Numbered from the stretch's first letter, positions 36,702-47,681 are shown. The stretch is 64,000 bases of DNA from Pseudomonas graminis (GCF_004364335.1 NZ_SOCR01000005.1:248001-312000); one strand, 5' to 3'. The notes: generated by a model from the sequence alone, not told the origin. Made by a program: numbers and translations.

Positions 36702-36947
36702 TTAACGCTTTTTAATCATGCCGTAGATCACCAGCAGGATGATCGCGCCGACGAGCGCACCAAGGAAACCTGCACCCTCGCCTGCGCGGTAGATACCCAG
36801 CGCCTGGCCACCATAAGTAGCGGCCAACGAACCACAGATGCCGAGCAGGATGGTCATGATCCAGCCCATGCTGTCGTCGCCTGGCTTCAGAAAGCGCGCC
36901 AGCAGACCTACGATCAAGCCGATGAAGATGGTTCCGATGATTCCCAT
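36702..36947 (-). CDS. GlsB/YeaQ/YmgE family membrane protein
   Basis: The 81-residue product has three short hydrophobic helices with the family start MGIIGTIFIGLIVGLLARFL and the central WIMTILLGICGSLAATYGGQ. It ends in the basic tail MIKKR. These transglycosylase-associated proteins are small inner-membrane proteins induced by stress. Length is standard. Start ATG 36947 with an AGGGA upstream. Confidence 0.93.
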   Translation of the reverse strand: MGIIGTIFIGLIVGLLARFLKPGDDSMGWIMTILLGICGSLAATYGGQALGIYRAGEGAGFLGALVGAIILLVIYGMIKKR

Positions 36948-37063
36948 GCCATGTCCCTCTGTTTGAATGAATATGCAAATAGCCTAGCTAGCTATCGGCA
37001 ACACGCTATGAGAGGGGCAGCGGTGGCGAATGGTTCAACAGGATGTGCAGGACACCGCTATGA

Positions 37064-38146
37064 TCAGTTTTTGATCAAGGCTTCGACCCGTTTTACCTGA
37101 CGATCCAGCGTTGCGCGGTCTTTGCTGCGCACGGTGGCGTGGCCGACCTTGCGCCCGGCCTTGAAGGCCTTGCCGTAGTGATGCAAATGGCAGTCTTCGA
37201 CGGCGATGACCTCGCTTACAGCGGGCACTTCACCGATGAAGTTGAGCATCGCGCTTTCGCCGACCTTGGCCGTCGACCCCAGCGGCAGCCCGGCAACGGC
37301 GCGCAGATGGTTCTCGAACTGGCTGCACTCGGCGCCTTCGGTAGTCCAATGGCCCGAGTTGTGGACGCGCGGGGCGATTTCGTTGGCTTTCAGGCCGCCA
37401 TCGACTTCGAAGAATTCAAAGGCCAGAACGCCCACATAATCCAGCTGCTTGAGCACGCGCCCGGCGTAATCCTCAGCCAGCGCCTGCAGCGGGTGATCGG
37501 TGCTGGCGATGGACAGGCGCAGAATGCCGCTGTCGTGAGTGTTGTGTACCAACGGATAGAAGCGGGTCTCGCCATCGCGGGCACGCACAGCGATCAGCGA
37601 GACTTCGCCAGTGAACGGCACGAAGCCCTCCAGCAGGCACGGCACGCTGCCCAGTTCGGCGAAAGTGCCGCTCACATCTTCAGGAGTGCGCAGGACTTTC
37701 TGGCCCTTGCCGTCGTAACCCAGCGTGCGGGTTTTCAGCACGGCCGGCAGACCAATGCTGGCCACCGCAGCGTCCAGATCCGCCTGGGACTGGATGTCGG
37801 CGAACGCCGGCGTCGGAATGCCGAGGTCTTTGAACATGCTTTTTTCAAACCAGCGATCGCGGGCGATGCGCAGTGCTTCGGCACTCGGGTAAACCGGCAC
37901 GAACTGCGACAGGAAGGCAACGGTTTCAGCCGGCACGCTTTCGAATTCGAAGGTGACCAGATCAACATCATTGGCCAGCTGGCGCAGCTGTTCCTGATCG
38001 CCGTAATCGGCGAGCAGGTGCTCGCCAAGCGCAGCGGCGCAGGCGTCCGGCGCGGGGTCAAGGAAGGCGAAGCTCATGCCCAGCGGGGTGCCCGCCAGTG
38101 CCAACATGCGACCCAACTGGCCGCCACCGATTACGCCGATCTTCAT
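37064..38146 (-). CDS. purK: N5-carboxyaminoimidazole ribonucleotide synthase PurK
   Basis: PurK uses ATP and bicarbonate to carboxylate AIR to N5-CAIR in purine synthesis. The 360-residue ATP-grasp protein begins MKIGVIGGGQLGRMLALAG and contains LKTRTLGYDGKGQ (ATP-binding, about 140-152) and the catalytic EIAPRVHNSGHWTTE near 255-270. It follows purE by seven bases, with which it forms the purEK operon. Confidence 0.96.
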   Translation of the reverse strand: MKIGVIGGGQLGRMLALAGTPLGMSFAFLDPAPDACAAALGEHLLADYGDQEQLRQLANDVDLVTFEFESVPAETVAFLSQFVPVYPSAEALRIARDRWFEKSMFKDLGIPTPAFADIQSQADLDAAVASIGLPAVLKTRTLGYDGKGQKVLRTPEDVSGTFAELGSVPCLLEGFVPFTGEVSLIAVRARDGETRFYPLVHNTHDSGILRLSIASTDHPLQALAEDYAGRVLKQLDYVGVLAFEFFEVDGGLKANEIAPRVHNSGHWTTEGAECSQFENHLRAVAGLPLGSTAKVGESAMLNFIGEVPAVSEVIAVEDCHLHHYGKAFKAGRKVGHATVRSKDRATLDRQVKRVEALIKN

Positions 38147-38153
38147 GAAAACC

Positions 38154-38645
38154 TCAGGCCTCGCGTGGGTCTGGATTGTCCAGAACGCTGTCTGTCTGCT
38201 CAGCGCGGAATGTCTTCAGCACTGCATGGAAGTGTGGGTGCTTGGCGCCCAGGATACTGGCCGACAACAGCGCGGCGTTGATCGCGCCTGCTTTGCCGAT
38301 GGCCAGGGTCGCGACCGGAATGCCGGCAGGCATCTGCACAATGGAGAGCAATGAATCGACGCCCGACAGCATGGAAGACTGAACCGGGACACCCAGAACG
38401 GGCAGATGAGTCTTGGCAGCGCACATCCCAGGCAGGTGAGCAGCGCCACCGGCGCCGGCGATGATCACCTCGATGCCACGGCCTTCGGCTTCTTCGGCGT
38501 ACTTGAACAGCAGATCGGGCGTGCGGTGCGCCGAAACCACTTTGACTTCGTACGGAATGCCGAGCTTTTCAAGCATGTCGGCGGTGTGGCTAAGGGTGGA
38601 CCAATCGGACTTGGAGCCCATGATCACGCCAACCAGTGCGCTCAT
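38154..38645 (-). CDS. purE: N5-CAIR mutase PurE
   Basis: PurE (class I) moves the carboxyl group of N5-CAIR to give CAIR. The 163-residue product begins [20 protein letters not shown], the conserved class I motif, and carries the SAHRTPD substrate loop (about 43-49) and [11 protein letters not shown] (about 70-80). ATG 38645 is preferred over an upstream in-frame start (MRGTT) for homology. A promoter and a hairpin-plus-U-tract lie in its leader. purK follows. Confidence 0.96.
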   Translation of the reverse strand: MSALVGVIMGSKSDWSTLSHTADMLEKLGIPYEVKVVSAHRTPDLLFKYAEEAEGRGIEVIIAGAGGAAHLPGMCAAKTHLPVLGVPVQSSMLSGVDSLLSIVQMPAGIPVATLAIGKAGAINAALLSASILGAKHPHFHAVLKTFRAEQTDSVLDNPDPREA

Positions 38646-38680
38646 CGTCGTGCCTCTCATCGGGCGCCCGCAGGCGCGGC

Positions 38681-38717
38681 TAAAAACAACAAGCCACGCG
38701 GGAGGACCGGCGTGGCT
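38681..38717 (-). terminator. Hairpin plus U-tract in the purE leader (possible attenuator)
   Basis: Minus-strand AGCCACGC and GCGTGGCT form a stem with a ten-base loop, followed by TGTTGTTTTT. It lies 36 bases before the purE start and about 45 bases after a good -10, so it is inside the purE leader rather than beyond the upstream gene. It could be a transcription attenuator, or the terminator of the LysR gene with the promoter misplaced. Confidence 0.6.
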
Positions 38718-38760
38718 CGTCGTACAAATAATGACCAGTCGAACCGGCCGAAGGCCGCGG

Positions 38761-38789
38761 AGTATACCGCAAAGATTCTCGTTTGACAG
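38761..38789 (-). promoter_or_regulatory. Sigma-70-type promoter of purE
   Basis: On the minus strand CTGTCA (four of six to TTGACA) and TATACT (five of six to TATAAT) are separated by 17 bases. The transcript would start near 38754, giving a leader of about 110 bases that includes a GGCC-TTC-GGCC hairpin and the U-tract hairpin. Confidence 0.6.
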
Positions 38790-38856
38790 ACTGCCGGCGA
38801 CCTCCCGTCAGCCAACCAAACCGGCCCATGGAGGCCCGAATTTGCTGACTTCCAGG

Positions 38857-39768
38857 TCAGGCAGCTGGCGAGGTGCCGCCCGCTTCCAGCTTGCGCCACA
38901 ATAGCCGGACATTGGCCTTGCGAACCAACGCGCAGCGGTACAGCCGAATCTCCAGCGGGACGTGCCACTGAGTGCCGCCGCAGATGACCAATTCGCCTCG
39001 CTCGAGCTCCGCCGTCACGCTGAGCCTCGGCACCCATGCGATTCCCAACCCCTGCAACGCCATGCCCTTGAGGCTGTCAGCCATCGCCGTTTCGTAAATC
39101 GTCGTGAAGCGCACGCTGCGCTGGCGCAACAGCAGGTTCACCGAGCGACCCAGAAACGCACCCGCGCTGTACGCCAGCAATGGCACGCTCTGCTCCCCTT
39201 CCAGGTCGAACAGCGGCCGTCCCTCTTCGTCAGTCGAGCAAACTGGCAGCATTTCGGTCACGCCCAGATGCAGCGACGGGAAGATCTCGGCGTCCATTTG
39301 CAGCGCGGCGTCGGGGTCGTAGAACGCCAGCATCAGATCGCAGCCGCCTTCACGCAGCGCGTGTACCGCGTCTCCAACGTTGGTAGCGACCAGCCGCGTG
39401 GCGATGTTGAGCCCTTCGTTGCGCAGTTGCGCGATCCAGCGCGGGAAGAAGCTCAGCGCCAACGAGTGCGCAGCGGCGATCTGCATGACCTCGCCCTGCC
39501 CGCTTTCCAGATGGTGCAAATGACGCAGCACTTCGCCCAGCTGGTCGACCACCGTTCGGGCGGTGACGAGGAATAATTGCCCCGCCGCCGTCAGCTCGAT
39601 CGGCGTGCGCGAGCGATTGACCAGCGTCAGCCCAAGCGCCGCTTCAAGGCTGCGAATGCGCCGACTGAAGGCCGGTTGCGTGACGAACCGACGCTCCGCT
39701 GCCTGGGAAAAACTGCGGGTCGCGGCCAGCGCACTGAAGTCTTCCAGCCATTTGCTTTCCAGGTTCAT
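38857..39768 (-). CDS. LysR-family transcriptional regulator
   Basis: The 303-residue product has an N-terminal LysR helix-turn-helix (MNLESKWLEDFSALAATRSF and AAERRFVTQPAFSRRIRSLE) and a substrate-binding domain. It lies divergent from aspA, as PA5428 does in P. aeruginosa, so it may control aspartase expression; this is inference. ATG 39768 is chosen over a 22-residue upstream extension because LysR proteins begin a few residues before the first helix. Ligand unknown. Confidence 0.88.
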   Translation of the reverse strand: MNLESKWLEDFSALAATRSFSQAAERRFVTQPAFSRRIRSLEAALGLTLVNRSRTPIELTAAGQLFLVTARTVVDQLGEVLRHLHHLESGQGEVMQIAAAHSLALSFFPRWIAQLRNEGLNIATRLVATNVGDAVHALREGGCDLMLAFYDPDAALQMDAEIFPSLHLGVTEMLPVCSTDEEGRPLFDLEGEQSVPLLAYSAGAFLGRSVNLLLRQRSVRFTTIYETAMADSLKGMALQGLGIAWVPRLSVTAELERGELVICGGTQWHVPLEIRLYRCALVRKANVRLLWRKLEAGGTSPAA

Positions 39769-39980
39769 CGTTTTCTCCAGCCTCAGAAATTGCGCATTCG
39801 CGGGTGCGGACGGGAGCCTCATACACTGATTCACACGTTCGTAACAATCCCCGCGTCACTGCGGCATTATGCCGATTGTGCATAGGGCAGCGTTTTACAG
39901 CATTGGTCCAGAATAGCCCACAGGCCTAGTATCAAGGGCGTTCCGGCTTAGTCCGTGCCCATCTTGAGCCTTTCTCTATC

Positions 39981-41405
<1,425 letters not shown>

Positions 41406-41473
41406 TTTTCCGGCTCTGCAGCACTTGCAACACGATCACCAGGCTGAGGGTCTAGACACCCCTCACCCTTTTG

Positions 41474-41509
41474 AGGGCCGGAAGCAAACGCTTCCAGGCC
41501 CTTTTTTTT
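41474..41509 (+). terminator. Intrinsic terminator after aspA
   Basis: GGGCC-G-GGAAGC pairs with GCTTCC-A-GGCCC around AAAC and runs into T8. It lies about 70 bases after the aspA stop. Confidence 0.92.
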
Positions 41510-41604
41510 GCCCAGTGTCATATGGGCTTGATGCAAACCGGATAAAGACTCCAATAACGCGCGCCGGTATAGTGCGCACCCTCTAAGAAAGCGAGGAAAC
41601 ACCA

Positions 41605-43059
41605 ATGCTTGAAGTCATCAACGACTTCCTCTCGGGAAAAGTACTGATCGTGCTCATTGTTGGGCTCGGTGGATATTTCACGATTCGCTCGCGTTTCGTT
41701 CAGTTCCGTCACTTCTTTCACATGTTCGCCGTGTTTCGCGACAGCCTGCGCAGCAGCGCGGGCCAGTTGAGTTCATTCCAGGCCCTGATGCTGAGCCTTG
41801 CCGGCCGTGTCGGCGCCGGTAACATCGCAGGCGTCGGCATCGCAGTTACCCTCGGCGGACCAGGCGCGGTGTTCTGGATGTGGGTCACTGCCCTTGTCGG
41901 CATGGCGAGCAGCTTTTTCGAATGCTCCCTCGGCCAGCTGTACAAACGCTGCGACGCCGAAGGCCAATACCGCGGCGGTCCGTCGTATTACATTCAGCAT
42001 GGCCTGGGCAAACGCTGGCTGGGCATGATCATGGCGGTGTTGTTGCTGGTGACCTTCGGGTTCGCCTTCAACGGCCTGCAATCCCACGCCGTGACCCACT
42101 CGCTCAATGACGCGTTCAAGATCTCGCCAGGCTACGCCGGCGTCGGTCTGGCGATTCTGCTGGGTCTGGTGTTCGTCGGCGGGATCAAGCGCATCGCCAA
42201 GGTCGCCGACCTGCTGGTGCCGATCAAGACGCTGGTCTACATCGCGGTCACGCTGTATGTCATCGGCGTGCAGTTCGAACACGTTCCGCACATGCTGATG
42301 ACCATCGTCAAAAGCGCGTTCGGCATGGATGAAGTGTTTGGTGGCCTGATCGGCAGCGCCATTGTCATGGGCGTCAAACGTGGTGTCTTCGCCAACGAAG
42401 CCGGGCTGGGCAGTGCACCCAACGTGGCCGCAGTGGCTCAAGTCGAGCACCCGGTGGCGCAAGGTGTGGTTCAGGCGTTCAGCGTGTTTCTGGATACTTT
42501 CGTCATCTGCACCTGTACCGCGCTGCTGATCCTGCTGTCGGGTTTCTACACTCCGGGCTTCGAAGGCGATGGTATTGCCCTGACGCAGAACTCTCTCGCC
42601 GCCGTCGTCGGTGACTGGGGCAGGCTGTTCATCAGCGTCGCGCTGGCGCTGTTCGTGTTCACCTCCATCCTCTACAACTACTACCTGGGCGAAAACAGCC
42701 TGCGCTTCCTGCTGGGTGAGAACCGCAAGGCGATCTTCTTCTATCGCGTGTTGGTTCTGGCGCTGATTCTGTGGGGCGCCGTTGAGGATCTGGGCACGGT
42801 GTTCGCCTTCGCCGACATCACCATGACGCTGCTGGCCTTCGTCAACCTGATTGCGCTGGCGATGCTGTTCAAAATCGCGCTGCGGGTGTTGAACGACTAC
42901 GATGCCCAGCGTAAAGCCGGCATCAAGACGCCAGTCTTCGACTCCAGCCAGTTCCCCGATCTGGACCTGGACCTGAAAGCATGGCCAAAGCCTGATGCCG
43001 CTCAGCCAGCGGCGCACACGCAAGCGACCGGCAGCAAACCCGTCGCGGACGCGCGTTGA
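41605..43059 (+). CDS. Alanine/glycine:cation symporter (AGCS family)
   Basis: The 484-residue protein has about ten membrane helices and AGCS signatures: SLAGRVGAGNIAGVGIAVTL (about 65-84), GGPGAVFWMWVTALVGM and GVFANEAGLGSAPNVAA (about 260-276). It should import alanine, glycine or a related amino acid with Na+ or H+. Position between aspA and the asparaginase hints at a role in Asn/Asp or Ala uptake. Start ATG 41605, with GCGAGGAAA upstream; asparaginase follows 30 bases later. Confidence 0.92.
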   Translation: MLEVINDFLSGKVLIVLIVGLGGYFTIRSRFVQFRHFFHMFAVFRDSLRSSAGQLSSFQALMLSLAGRVGAGNIAGVGIAVTLGGPGAVFWMWVTALVGMASSFFECSLGQLYKRCDAEGQYRGGPSYYIQHGLGKRWLGMIMAVLLLVTFGFAFNGLQSHAVTHSLNDAFKISPGYAGVGLAILLGLVFVGGIKRIAKVADLLVPIKTLVYIAVTLYVIGVQFEHVPHMLMTIVKSAFGMDEVFGGLIGSAIVMGVKRGVFANEAGLGSAPNVAAVAQVEHPVAQGVVQAFSVFLDTFVICTCTALLILLSGFYTPGFEGDGIALTQNSLAAVVGDWGRLFISVALALFVFTSILYNYYLGENSLRFLLGENRKAIFFYRVLVLALILWGAVEDLGTVFAFADITMTLLAFVNLIALAMLFKIALRVLNDYDAQRKAGIKTPVFDSSQFPDLDLDLKAWPKPDAAQPAAHTQATGSKPVADAR

Positions 43060-43089
43060 TCATTTGAACATCAATCCAGGGAGACAGGC

Positions 43090-44091
43090 ATGAATCGCGA
43101 AAACCACGCAGCCCGCCAGGTGATGGTGCTGTATACCGGTGGAACCATCGGCATGCAGGCCAGCGAGAACGGGCTGGCACCTGCTTCCGGGTTTGAAGCG
43201 CGCATGGCTGAGCAACTGGCTGCACTGCCCGACAGGGTGGTGCCGCAGTGGTCGTTCCGCGAAATGTCTCCCCTGATCGACAGCGCCAACATGACCCCTG
43301 CCTACTGGCAGCGCCTGCGTGAAGCAGTGGTCGACGCGGTTGAAGCGCAGGGTTGCGATGCCGTGCTGATCCTGCACGGCACCGACACCCTGGCCTACAG
43401 CGCCGCGGCCATGAGCTTTCAGCTGTTGGGCCTGAATGCCCCTGTGGTGTTCACCGGGTCCATGTTGCCAGCGGGCGTTCCCGACAGCGACGCCTGGGAA
43501 AACGTAAACGGCGCCTTGCAGGCCTTGGGTCAAGGGCTTGCTGCGGGAGTGCATCTGTACTTCCACGGCGAGCTGCTGGAACCGACTCGTTGCGCGAAGA
43601 TTCGCAGCTTCGGCCGTAACCCTTTCGCGGCACTCAATCGCTCTCGGGGCGGTGAGGCCGCATCGGCATTGCCGGCGGCACTGGATTATCGTCAGCCCAG
43701 GAAACTGGCGGATGTTGCCGTGCTGCCGCTGTTTCCCGGCATCGGCGCTGCCCAGCTCGACGGTCTGATCGACAGCGGCATTCAAGGTCTTGTGCTGGAA
43801 TGCTTCGGCAACGGCACAGGCCCCAGCGATAACGCCGACTTCCTTGTCAGCCTGCAGCGTGCTCACCAGAAAGGCGTCGTCGTCGTGGCGATTACCCAAT
43901 GCCACGAAGGCGGCGTCGAACTGGATGTGTATGAGGCCGGCAGCCGGCTGCGAGGCGTCGGCGTACTGTCCGGCGGCGGCATGACCCGCGAAGCCGCGTT
44001 CGGCAAGCTGCATGCGCTGCTGGGGGCTGGACTGGATGGGGATGAAGTGCGGCGGCTGGTTGAGCTGGATATGTGTGGCGAGTTGCGTTGA
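43090..44091 (+). CDS. L-asparaginase, type I-like
   Basis: The enzyme hydrolyses asparagine to aspartate and ammonia. The 333-residue product has the catalytic Thr motif LYTGGTIGM at about 13-21 and the second active-site motif LHGTDTLAYS at about 96-105. There is no signal peptide, so it is cytoplasmic (AnsA-like). An AGGGAGACAG precedes the start. It follows the symporter and probably is co-transcribed; aspartate produced here would be used by AspA upstream. Confidence 0.93.
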   Translation: MNRENHAARQVMVLYTGGTIGMQASENGLAPASGFEARMAEQLAALPDRVVPQWSFREMSPLIDSANMTPAYWQRLREAVVDAVEAQGCDAVLILHGTDTLAYSAAAMSFQLLGLNAPVVFTGSMLPAGVPDSDAWENVNGALQALGQGLAAGVHLYFHGELLEPTRCAKIRSFGRNPFAALNRSRGGEAASALPAALDYRQPRKLADVAVLPLFPGIGAAQLDGLIDSGIQGLVLECFGNGTGPSDNADFLVSLQRAHQKGVVVVAITQCHEGGVELDVYEAGSRLRGVGVLSGGGMTREAAFGKLHALLGAGLDGDEVRRLVELDMCGELR

Positions 44092-44138
44092 GGCGTGTAG
44101 TGCCAGTCAGCACGATCGCGATGGCTAACTCAATTCCG

Positions 44139-44229
44139 CTGTAGGAGCCGGCTTGCTGGCGAACCGGATTAATCGTTCACCAACAATGTGTCTGTATCAT
44201 CGCTTTCGCCAGCAAGCCGGCTCCTACAG
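44139..44229. repeat. REP-type inverted pair
   Basis: CTGTAGGAGCCGGCTTGCTG and its inverted copy CAGCAAGCCGGCTCCTACAG bracket about 50 bases, one of the most perfect pairs in this window. It lies between convergent asparaginase and bestrophin genes. Confidence 0.9.
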
Positions 44230-44361
44230 ATCTTTCGAAATCAGGCTATACCCGCGCCGCATTTCGGGACCAAGGGGGGAGTTTTAGGGGCAACCCACCC
44301 TATCAATGTTTGGCACTCTCCCAAGCGTTGGTCAACGCTCCCTTGAAACAACGGCATTACC

Positions 44362-45264
44362 TTATCGCGGATAAGCCACCTCAACCGGCCGTTTATCCAT
44401 CGCATCCTGCAGCATCGAATTCAGATTTCCGGAGATGTTTTCGCACAGCGCTTTCATCTGGATCTCGTGCTCGGAGGCTTTGAACGGGCTTTGCAGGTCG
44501 GTGCCGATTTTCTCGATTGCCAGCAGCATGAAGCCGACCACGGTGGACGCCAGCGGCGTAAACCATCCCAGCGTTTCCACCAGACCGATGGGCACGATGA
44601 TGCAAAACAACGTGATGAACAGGCGCGGGAACGTCACGTACGGGTAAGGCAACGGGGTATTGGCGATGCGTTCCATGCCGCCCTGGTTGTTGGAGATTTC
44701 CACCAGCGTCGCTTCGAGCCGCTCAAGACGAATGCTGTCCAGGCGGCCGGCTTTGTATTCCTGGGCGATGATCGCCGCGGACTCATTGATAATCGCGTTG
44801 GGGAAGTTGTTGGTGCGCGTGCGGCGCTCGTACTCTTCCCGTGAAATCATCGCGGTTACGTGTTCGCCGCAATCGCTGCCTTTCAAATGGGCCGACAGGC
44901 ATTCGACGTAAGCGACGTGCCGGCGTAACAGCGTGGCCTTGACCGGATTCAGACCTTCGTCGTCATCAATGAACGTCAGCACCTGCCGGGCGAAGCTGCG
45001 GGAGTTATTGACCAGCGCGCCCCATAACGTGCGCGCCTCCCACCAGCGGTTATATGCACTGGTGTTGCGGAAACTGGTCAGCACCACCAGCGCAGAACCC
45101 AACAGGGTCAGGGGCATCGATGGCAAGGTGATCTTGCGATCGAGAAACAGCATGAAGTCGACGGTGACGACAACATCCCATATCAGCAGCCAGAACAAGG
45201 ACCAACCGATGTAGGTAAACGTCCGGATCATGGCCCGGTACTTCTTGACGATAAATTCCTGCAA
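44362..45264 (-). CDS. Bestrophin family membrane protein
   Basis: The 300-residue protein matches bacterial bestrophins, pentameric chloride or cation channels. Visible segments are an N-terminal helix (about 10-32), LTSFRNTSAYNRWWEARTLWG (the conserved RNxxAYxRWWE region), and the C-terminal TFPRLFITLFCIIVPIGLVE helices. I place the start at TTG 45264 because GGAGG lies six bases upstream; a TTG six codons earlier would sit on that Shine-Dalgarno. It is divergent from the transketolase. Confidence 0.88.
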   Translation of the reverse strand: MQEFIVKKYRAMIRTFTYIGWSLFWLLIWDVVVTVDFMLFLDRKITLPSMPLTLLGSALVVLTSFRNTSAYNRWWEARTLWGALVNNSRSFARQVLTFIDDDEGLNPVKATLLRRHVAYVECLSAHLKGSDCGEHVTAMISREEYERRTRTNNFPNAIINESAAIIAQEYKAGRLDSIRLERLEATLVEISNNQGGMERIANTPLPYPYVTFPRLFITLFCIIVPIGLVETLGWFTPLASTVVGFMLLAIEKIGTDLQSPFKASEHEIQMKALCENISGNLNSMLQDAMDKRPVEVAYPR

Positions 45265-45500
45265 AAGCCACCTCCGTCGCAATACGTTGAATCAGTCGGC
45301 AAAGGCTCGACCCAAGGCTTCGAATACGTGAGAACAACTTCGTTCGTCGCGCCCCGAGGGTATATGTAACCAAATACGAGCGGAAAGCTGAATCGCTTCT
45401 CCACCGAGTCGGCTAACAGATTGTTCATGGAACGATCTGAGCGTTCAGGGGCTCAACACCTATCTGGATGCTTCCGCTACCCGTCACGAGGAGAACGTTA

Positions 45501-47612
45501 ATGAGCTCGTCTGCCAACTCTCACTCCACCGAACGATCAGGCGCAGTGCGCGCGTTTACGCCGCACAACGACCGCGACCAATTGACCATCAATACCATCC
45601 GCACCCTGGCCATGGACGCCGTGCAGAAGGCCAATTCCGGGCACCCCGGCACGCCGATGGCGCTGGCACCTGTCGGCTACACGCTGTGGAAAGATTTCCT
45701 GCGCTACCACCCGGAACATCCTGACTGGCCAAACCGCGACCGCTTTGTGCTATCGGTCGGCCACGCCTCGATGCTGCTTTATTCACTGCTGCATCTGGCC
45801 GGTGTGATCGAGATCGATGAGCACGGCAAACCGTCGGGCAAACCCGCGGTGAGCCTTGAGGACATCAAGCAGTTTCGCCAGATGGACTCCAAAACCCCTG
45901 GCCACCCCGAATACCGCATGACCACTGGCGTGGAAACCACCACCGGCCCGCTGGGCCAGGGCTGCGCCAACAGCGTGGGCATGGCGATGGGCGAGCGCTG
46001 GCTCGGCGAGCACTTCAACAAGCCGGGCGCGACGCTGTTCGATTACAACGTTTATGTACTCTGCGGCGACGGCGACATGATGGAAGGCGTGACGGCCGAG
46101 GCGGCTTCAATCGCCGGGCACCTCAAGCTGTCGAACCTGTGCTGGATCTACGACAACAACACCATCAGTATCGAAGGCCATACCGAGCTGGCCTACAGCG
46201 ACGATGTGCAGAAGCGTTTCGAGGGCTACGGCTGGAAAACCCTGCACGTCAAAGACGCCAACGACGCCAGCGCGCTGGCAAAGGCGCTTCAAACTTTTCA
46301 GCAAACCAGCGATGCACCGACCCTGATCGTGGTCGACAGCATCATCGGCTTCGGCTCGCCCAACAAACACAACACCTCTGCCGCACACGGCGAACCGTTG
46401 GGCGATGACGAAATCAAGCTGACCAAAAAAGCCTACGGCTGGGATGAAAACAGCAGCTTCCTGGTGCCGGAAGATGCTCGCCATTACCTGCGTGATGCTC
46501 TGCTGGAACGTAGCGGCAGCGATTACGACGCATGGCTCGCAACCTTCAACCAGTTCGAAAAGGACCAGCCGGAGCTCGCCGATCAGCTCAAGCGCATGCG
46601 TGCAGGTGAGATGCCCGAAGGCTGGCAAGACAAGCAGATGAGTTTTGAAGCGGACGCCAAAGGCATTGCTTCCCGCGCTTCTGGTGGCAAGGTGCTGAAC
46701 GCGTTTGCCGAGCAGATCCCATGGCTTATCGGCGGCTCGGCAGACCTTTCGCCGTCGACCAAAACCAACCTGACCTTTGACGGTGCGGGCAGCTTCGAGG
46801 CCGGCAATTACAGCGGCCGAAATCTGCACTTCGGCGTGCGCGAACACGCCATGGGCTCGATTGCGAATGGTTTGGCGCTGTCTTACATCCGCCCGTATAC
46901 CTCAACCTTTCTGGTGTTCAGCGATTACATGAAGCCGCCGATTCGTCTGGCGTCGATCATGGAGTTGCCGGTGGTGTTCGTCTTCACCCACGACTCCATT
47001 GGCGTCGGCGAAGACGGCCCGACGCACCAGCCCATTGAGCAATTGACTCAGCTGCGGGCAACGCCGGGTGTGCTGACGATTCGTCCGGGCGATGCCAACG
47101 AAACGGCCCAAGCCTGGAAAATCGCGCTGGCGCAAACCAGCAGACCGTCGTGCCTGGTGCTGTCCCGCCAGCCGCTGCCAACCCTTGATCGCTCGAAATA
47201 CGCCAGCGCCGAGGGCCTGACCAAAGGCGCCTATGTGCTGGCCGATGCGGTGGAAGGCAAAGTAGACGTCATCCTGATCGCCACCGGCAGCGAGGTCGGC
47301 ATGACCGTTGCGGCGTTCGAGACGCTTAAAGCTCAAGGCGTTGCGGCGCGGGTGGTGTCGATGCCGAGCTGGGAGCTGTTCGAAGATCAGGACAAGGCCT
47401 ATCGCGACGGCGTGCTACCGCCGGACGTTAAAGCACGTGTGGTGGTGGAACAGGCCGGGCCGGTGGGCTGGGATCGGTACGTCGGTCAGACCGGCGCCAA
47501 GATCGTGATGAACACCTTTGGTGCGTCGGCTCCCATCGAGAAGCTCCAGGCCAAGTACGGATTCACGGCGGAAAACATCGCCAAGCTGGCGAAGGAGCAG
47601 ATCGCCGGTTAA
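45501..47612 (+). CDS. Transketolase (second-type)
   Basis: Transketolase moves two-carbon units in the pentose phosphate pathway with thiamine diphosphate. The 703-residue protein has the TPP motif GDGDMMEGV (about 190-198) ending in YDNN, the catalytic GVREHAMG near 450, and a C-terminal ligand domain. Its N-terminal region (MALAPVGYTLWKDFLRYHPE, FVLSVGHASMLLYSLLHLAG) differs from the usual gammaproteobacterial TktA (MGMADIAEVLW), so I regard it as a distinct second transketolase. ATG 45501 has GAGGAGAA upstream. It is divergent from bestrophin. Confidence 0.92.
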   Translation: MSSSANSHSTERSGAVRAFTPHNDRDQLTINTIRTLAMDAVQKANSGHPGTPMALAPVGYTLWKDFLRYHPEHPDWPNRDRFVLSVGHASMLLYSLLHLAGVIEIDEHGKPSGKPAVSLEDIKQFRQMDSKTPGHPEYRMTTGVETTTGPLGQGCANSVGMAMGERWLGEHFNKPGATLFDYNVYVLCGDGDMMEGVTAEAASIAGHLKLSNLCWIYDNNTISIEGHTELAYSDDVQKRFEGYGWKTLHVKDANDASALAKALQTFQQTSDAPTLIVVDSIIGFGSPNKHNTSAAHGEPLGDDEIKLTKKAYGWDENSSFLVPEDARHYLRDALLERSGSDYDAWLATFNQFEKDQPELADQLKRMRAGEMPEGWQDKQMSFEADAKGIASRASGGKVLNAFAEQIPWLIGGSADLSPSTKTNLTFDGAGSFEAGNYSGRNLHFGVREHAMGSIANGLALSYIRPYTSTFLVFSDYMKPPIRLASIMELPVVFVFTHDSIGVGEDGPTHQPIEQLTQLRATPGVLTIRPGDANETAQAWKIALAQTSRPSCLVLSRQPLPTLDRSKYASAEGLTKGAYVLADAVEGKVDVILIATGSEVGMTVAAFETLKAQGVAARVVSMPSWELFEDQDKAYRDGVLPPDVKARVVVEQAGPVGWDRYVGQTGAKIVMNTFGASAPIEKLQAKYGFTAENIAKLAKEQIAG

Positions 47613-47624
47613 ACCCGGTGGATC

Positions 47625-47659
47625 AGCGCGCTTGCTCGCAAACCGCGTGCAAGCGCGCT
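47625..47659. terminator. Palindromic hairpin between convergent genes
   Basis: AGCGCGCTTGC and GCAAGCGCGCT form an 11-base perfect stem around a 13-base loop, followed on the plus strand by CCTTTTCCC. It is probably a shared terminator for transketolase and the convergent YeeE gene, and the arms resemble the AGCGCGCTTGCC REP arm. Confidence 0.6.
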
Positions 47660-47681
47660 CCTTTTCCCTTGGCTCACTCGT

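Noticed and set aside
38783..38788. Plus-strand TTGACA as a -35
   Set aside because: No -10 at a suitable distance and no plus-strand gene follows; the same bases belong to the minus-strand purE promoter.
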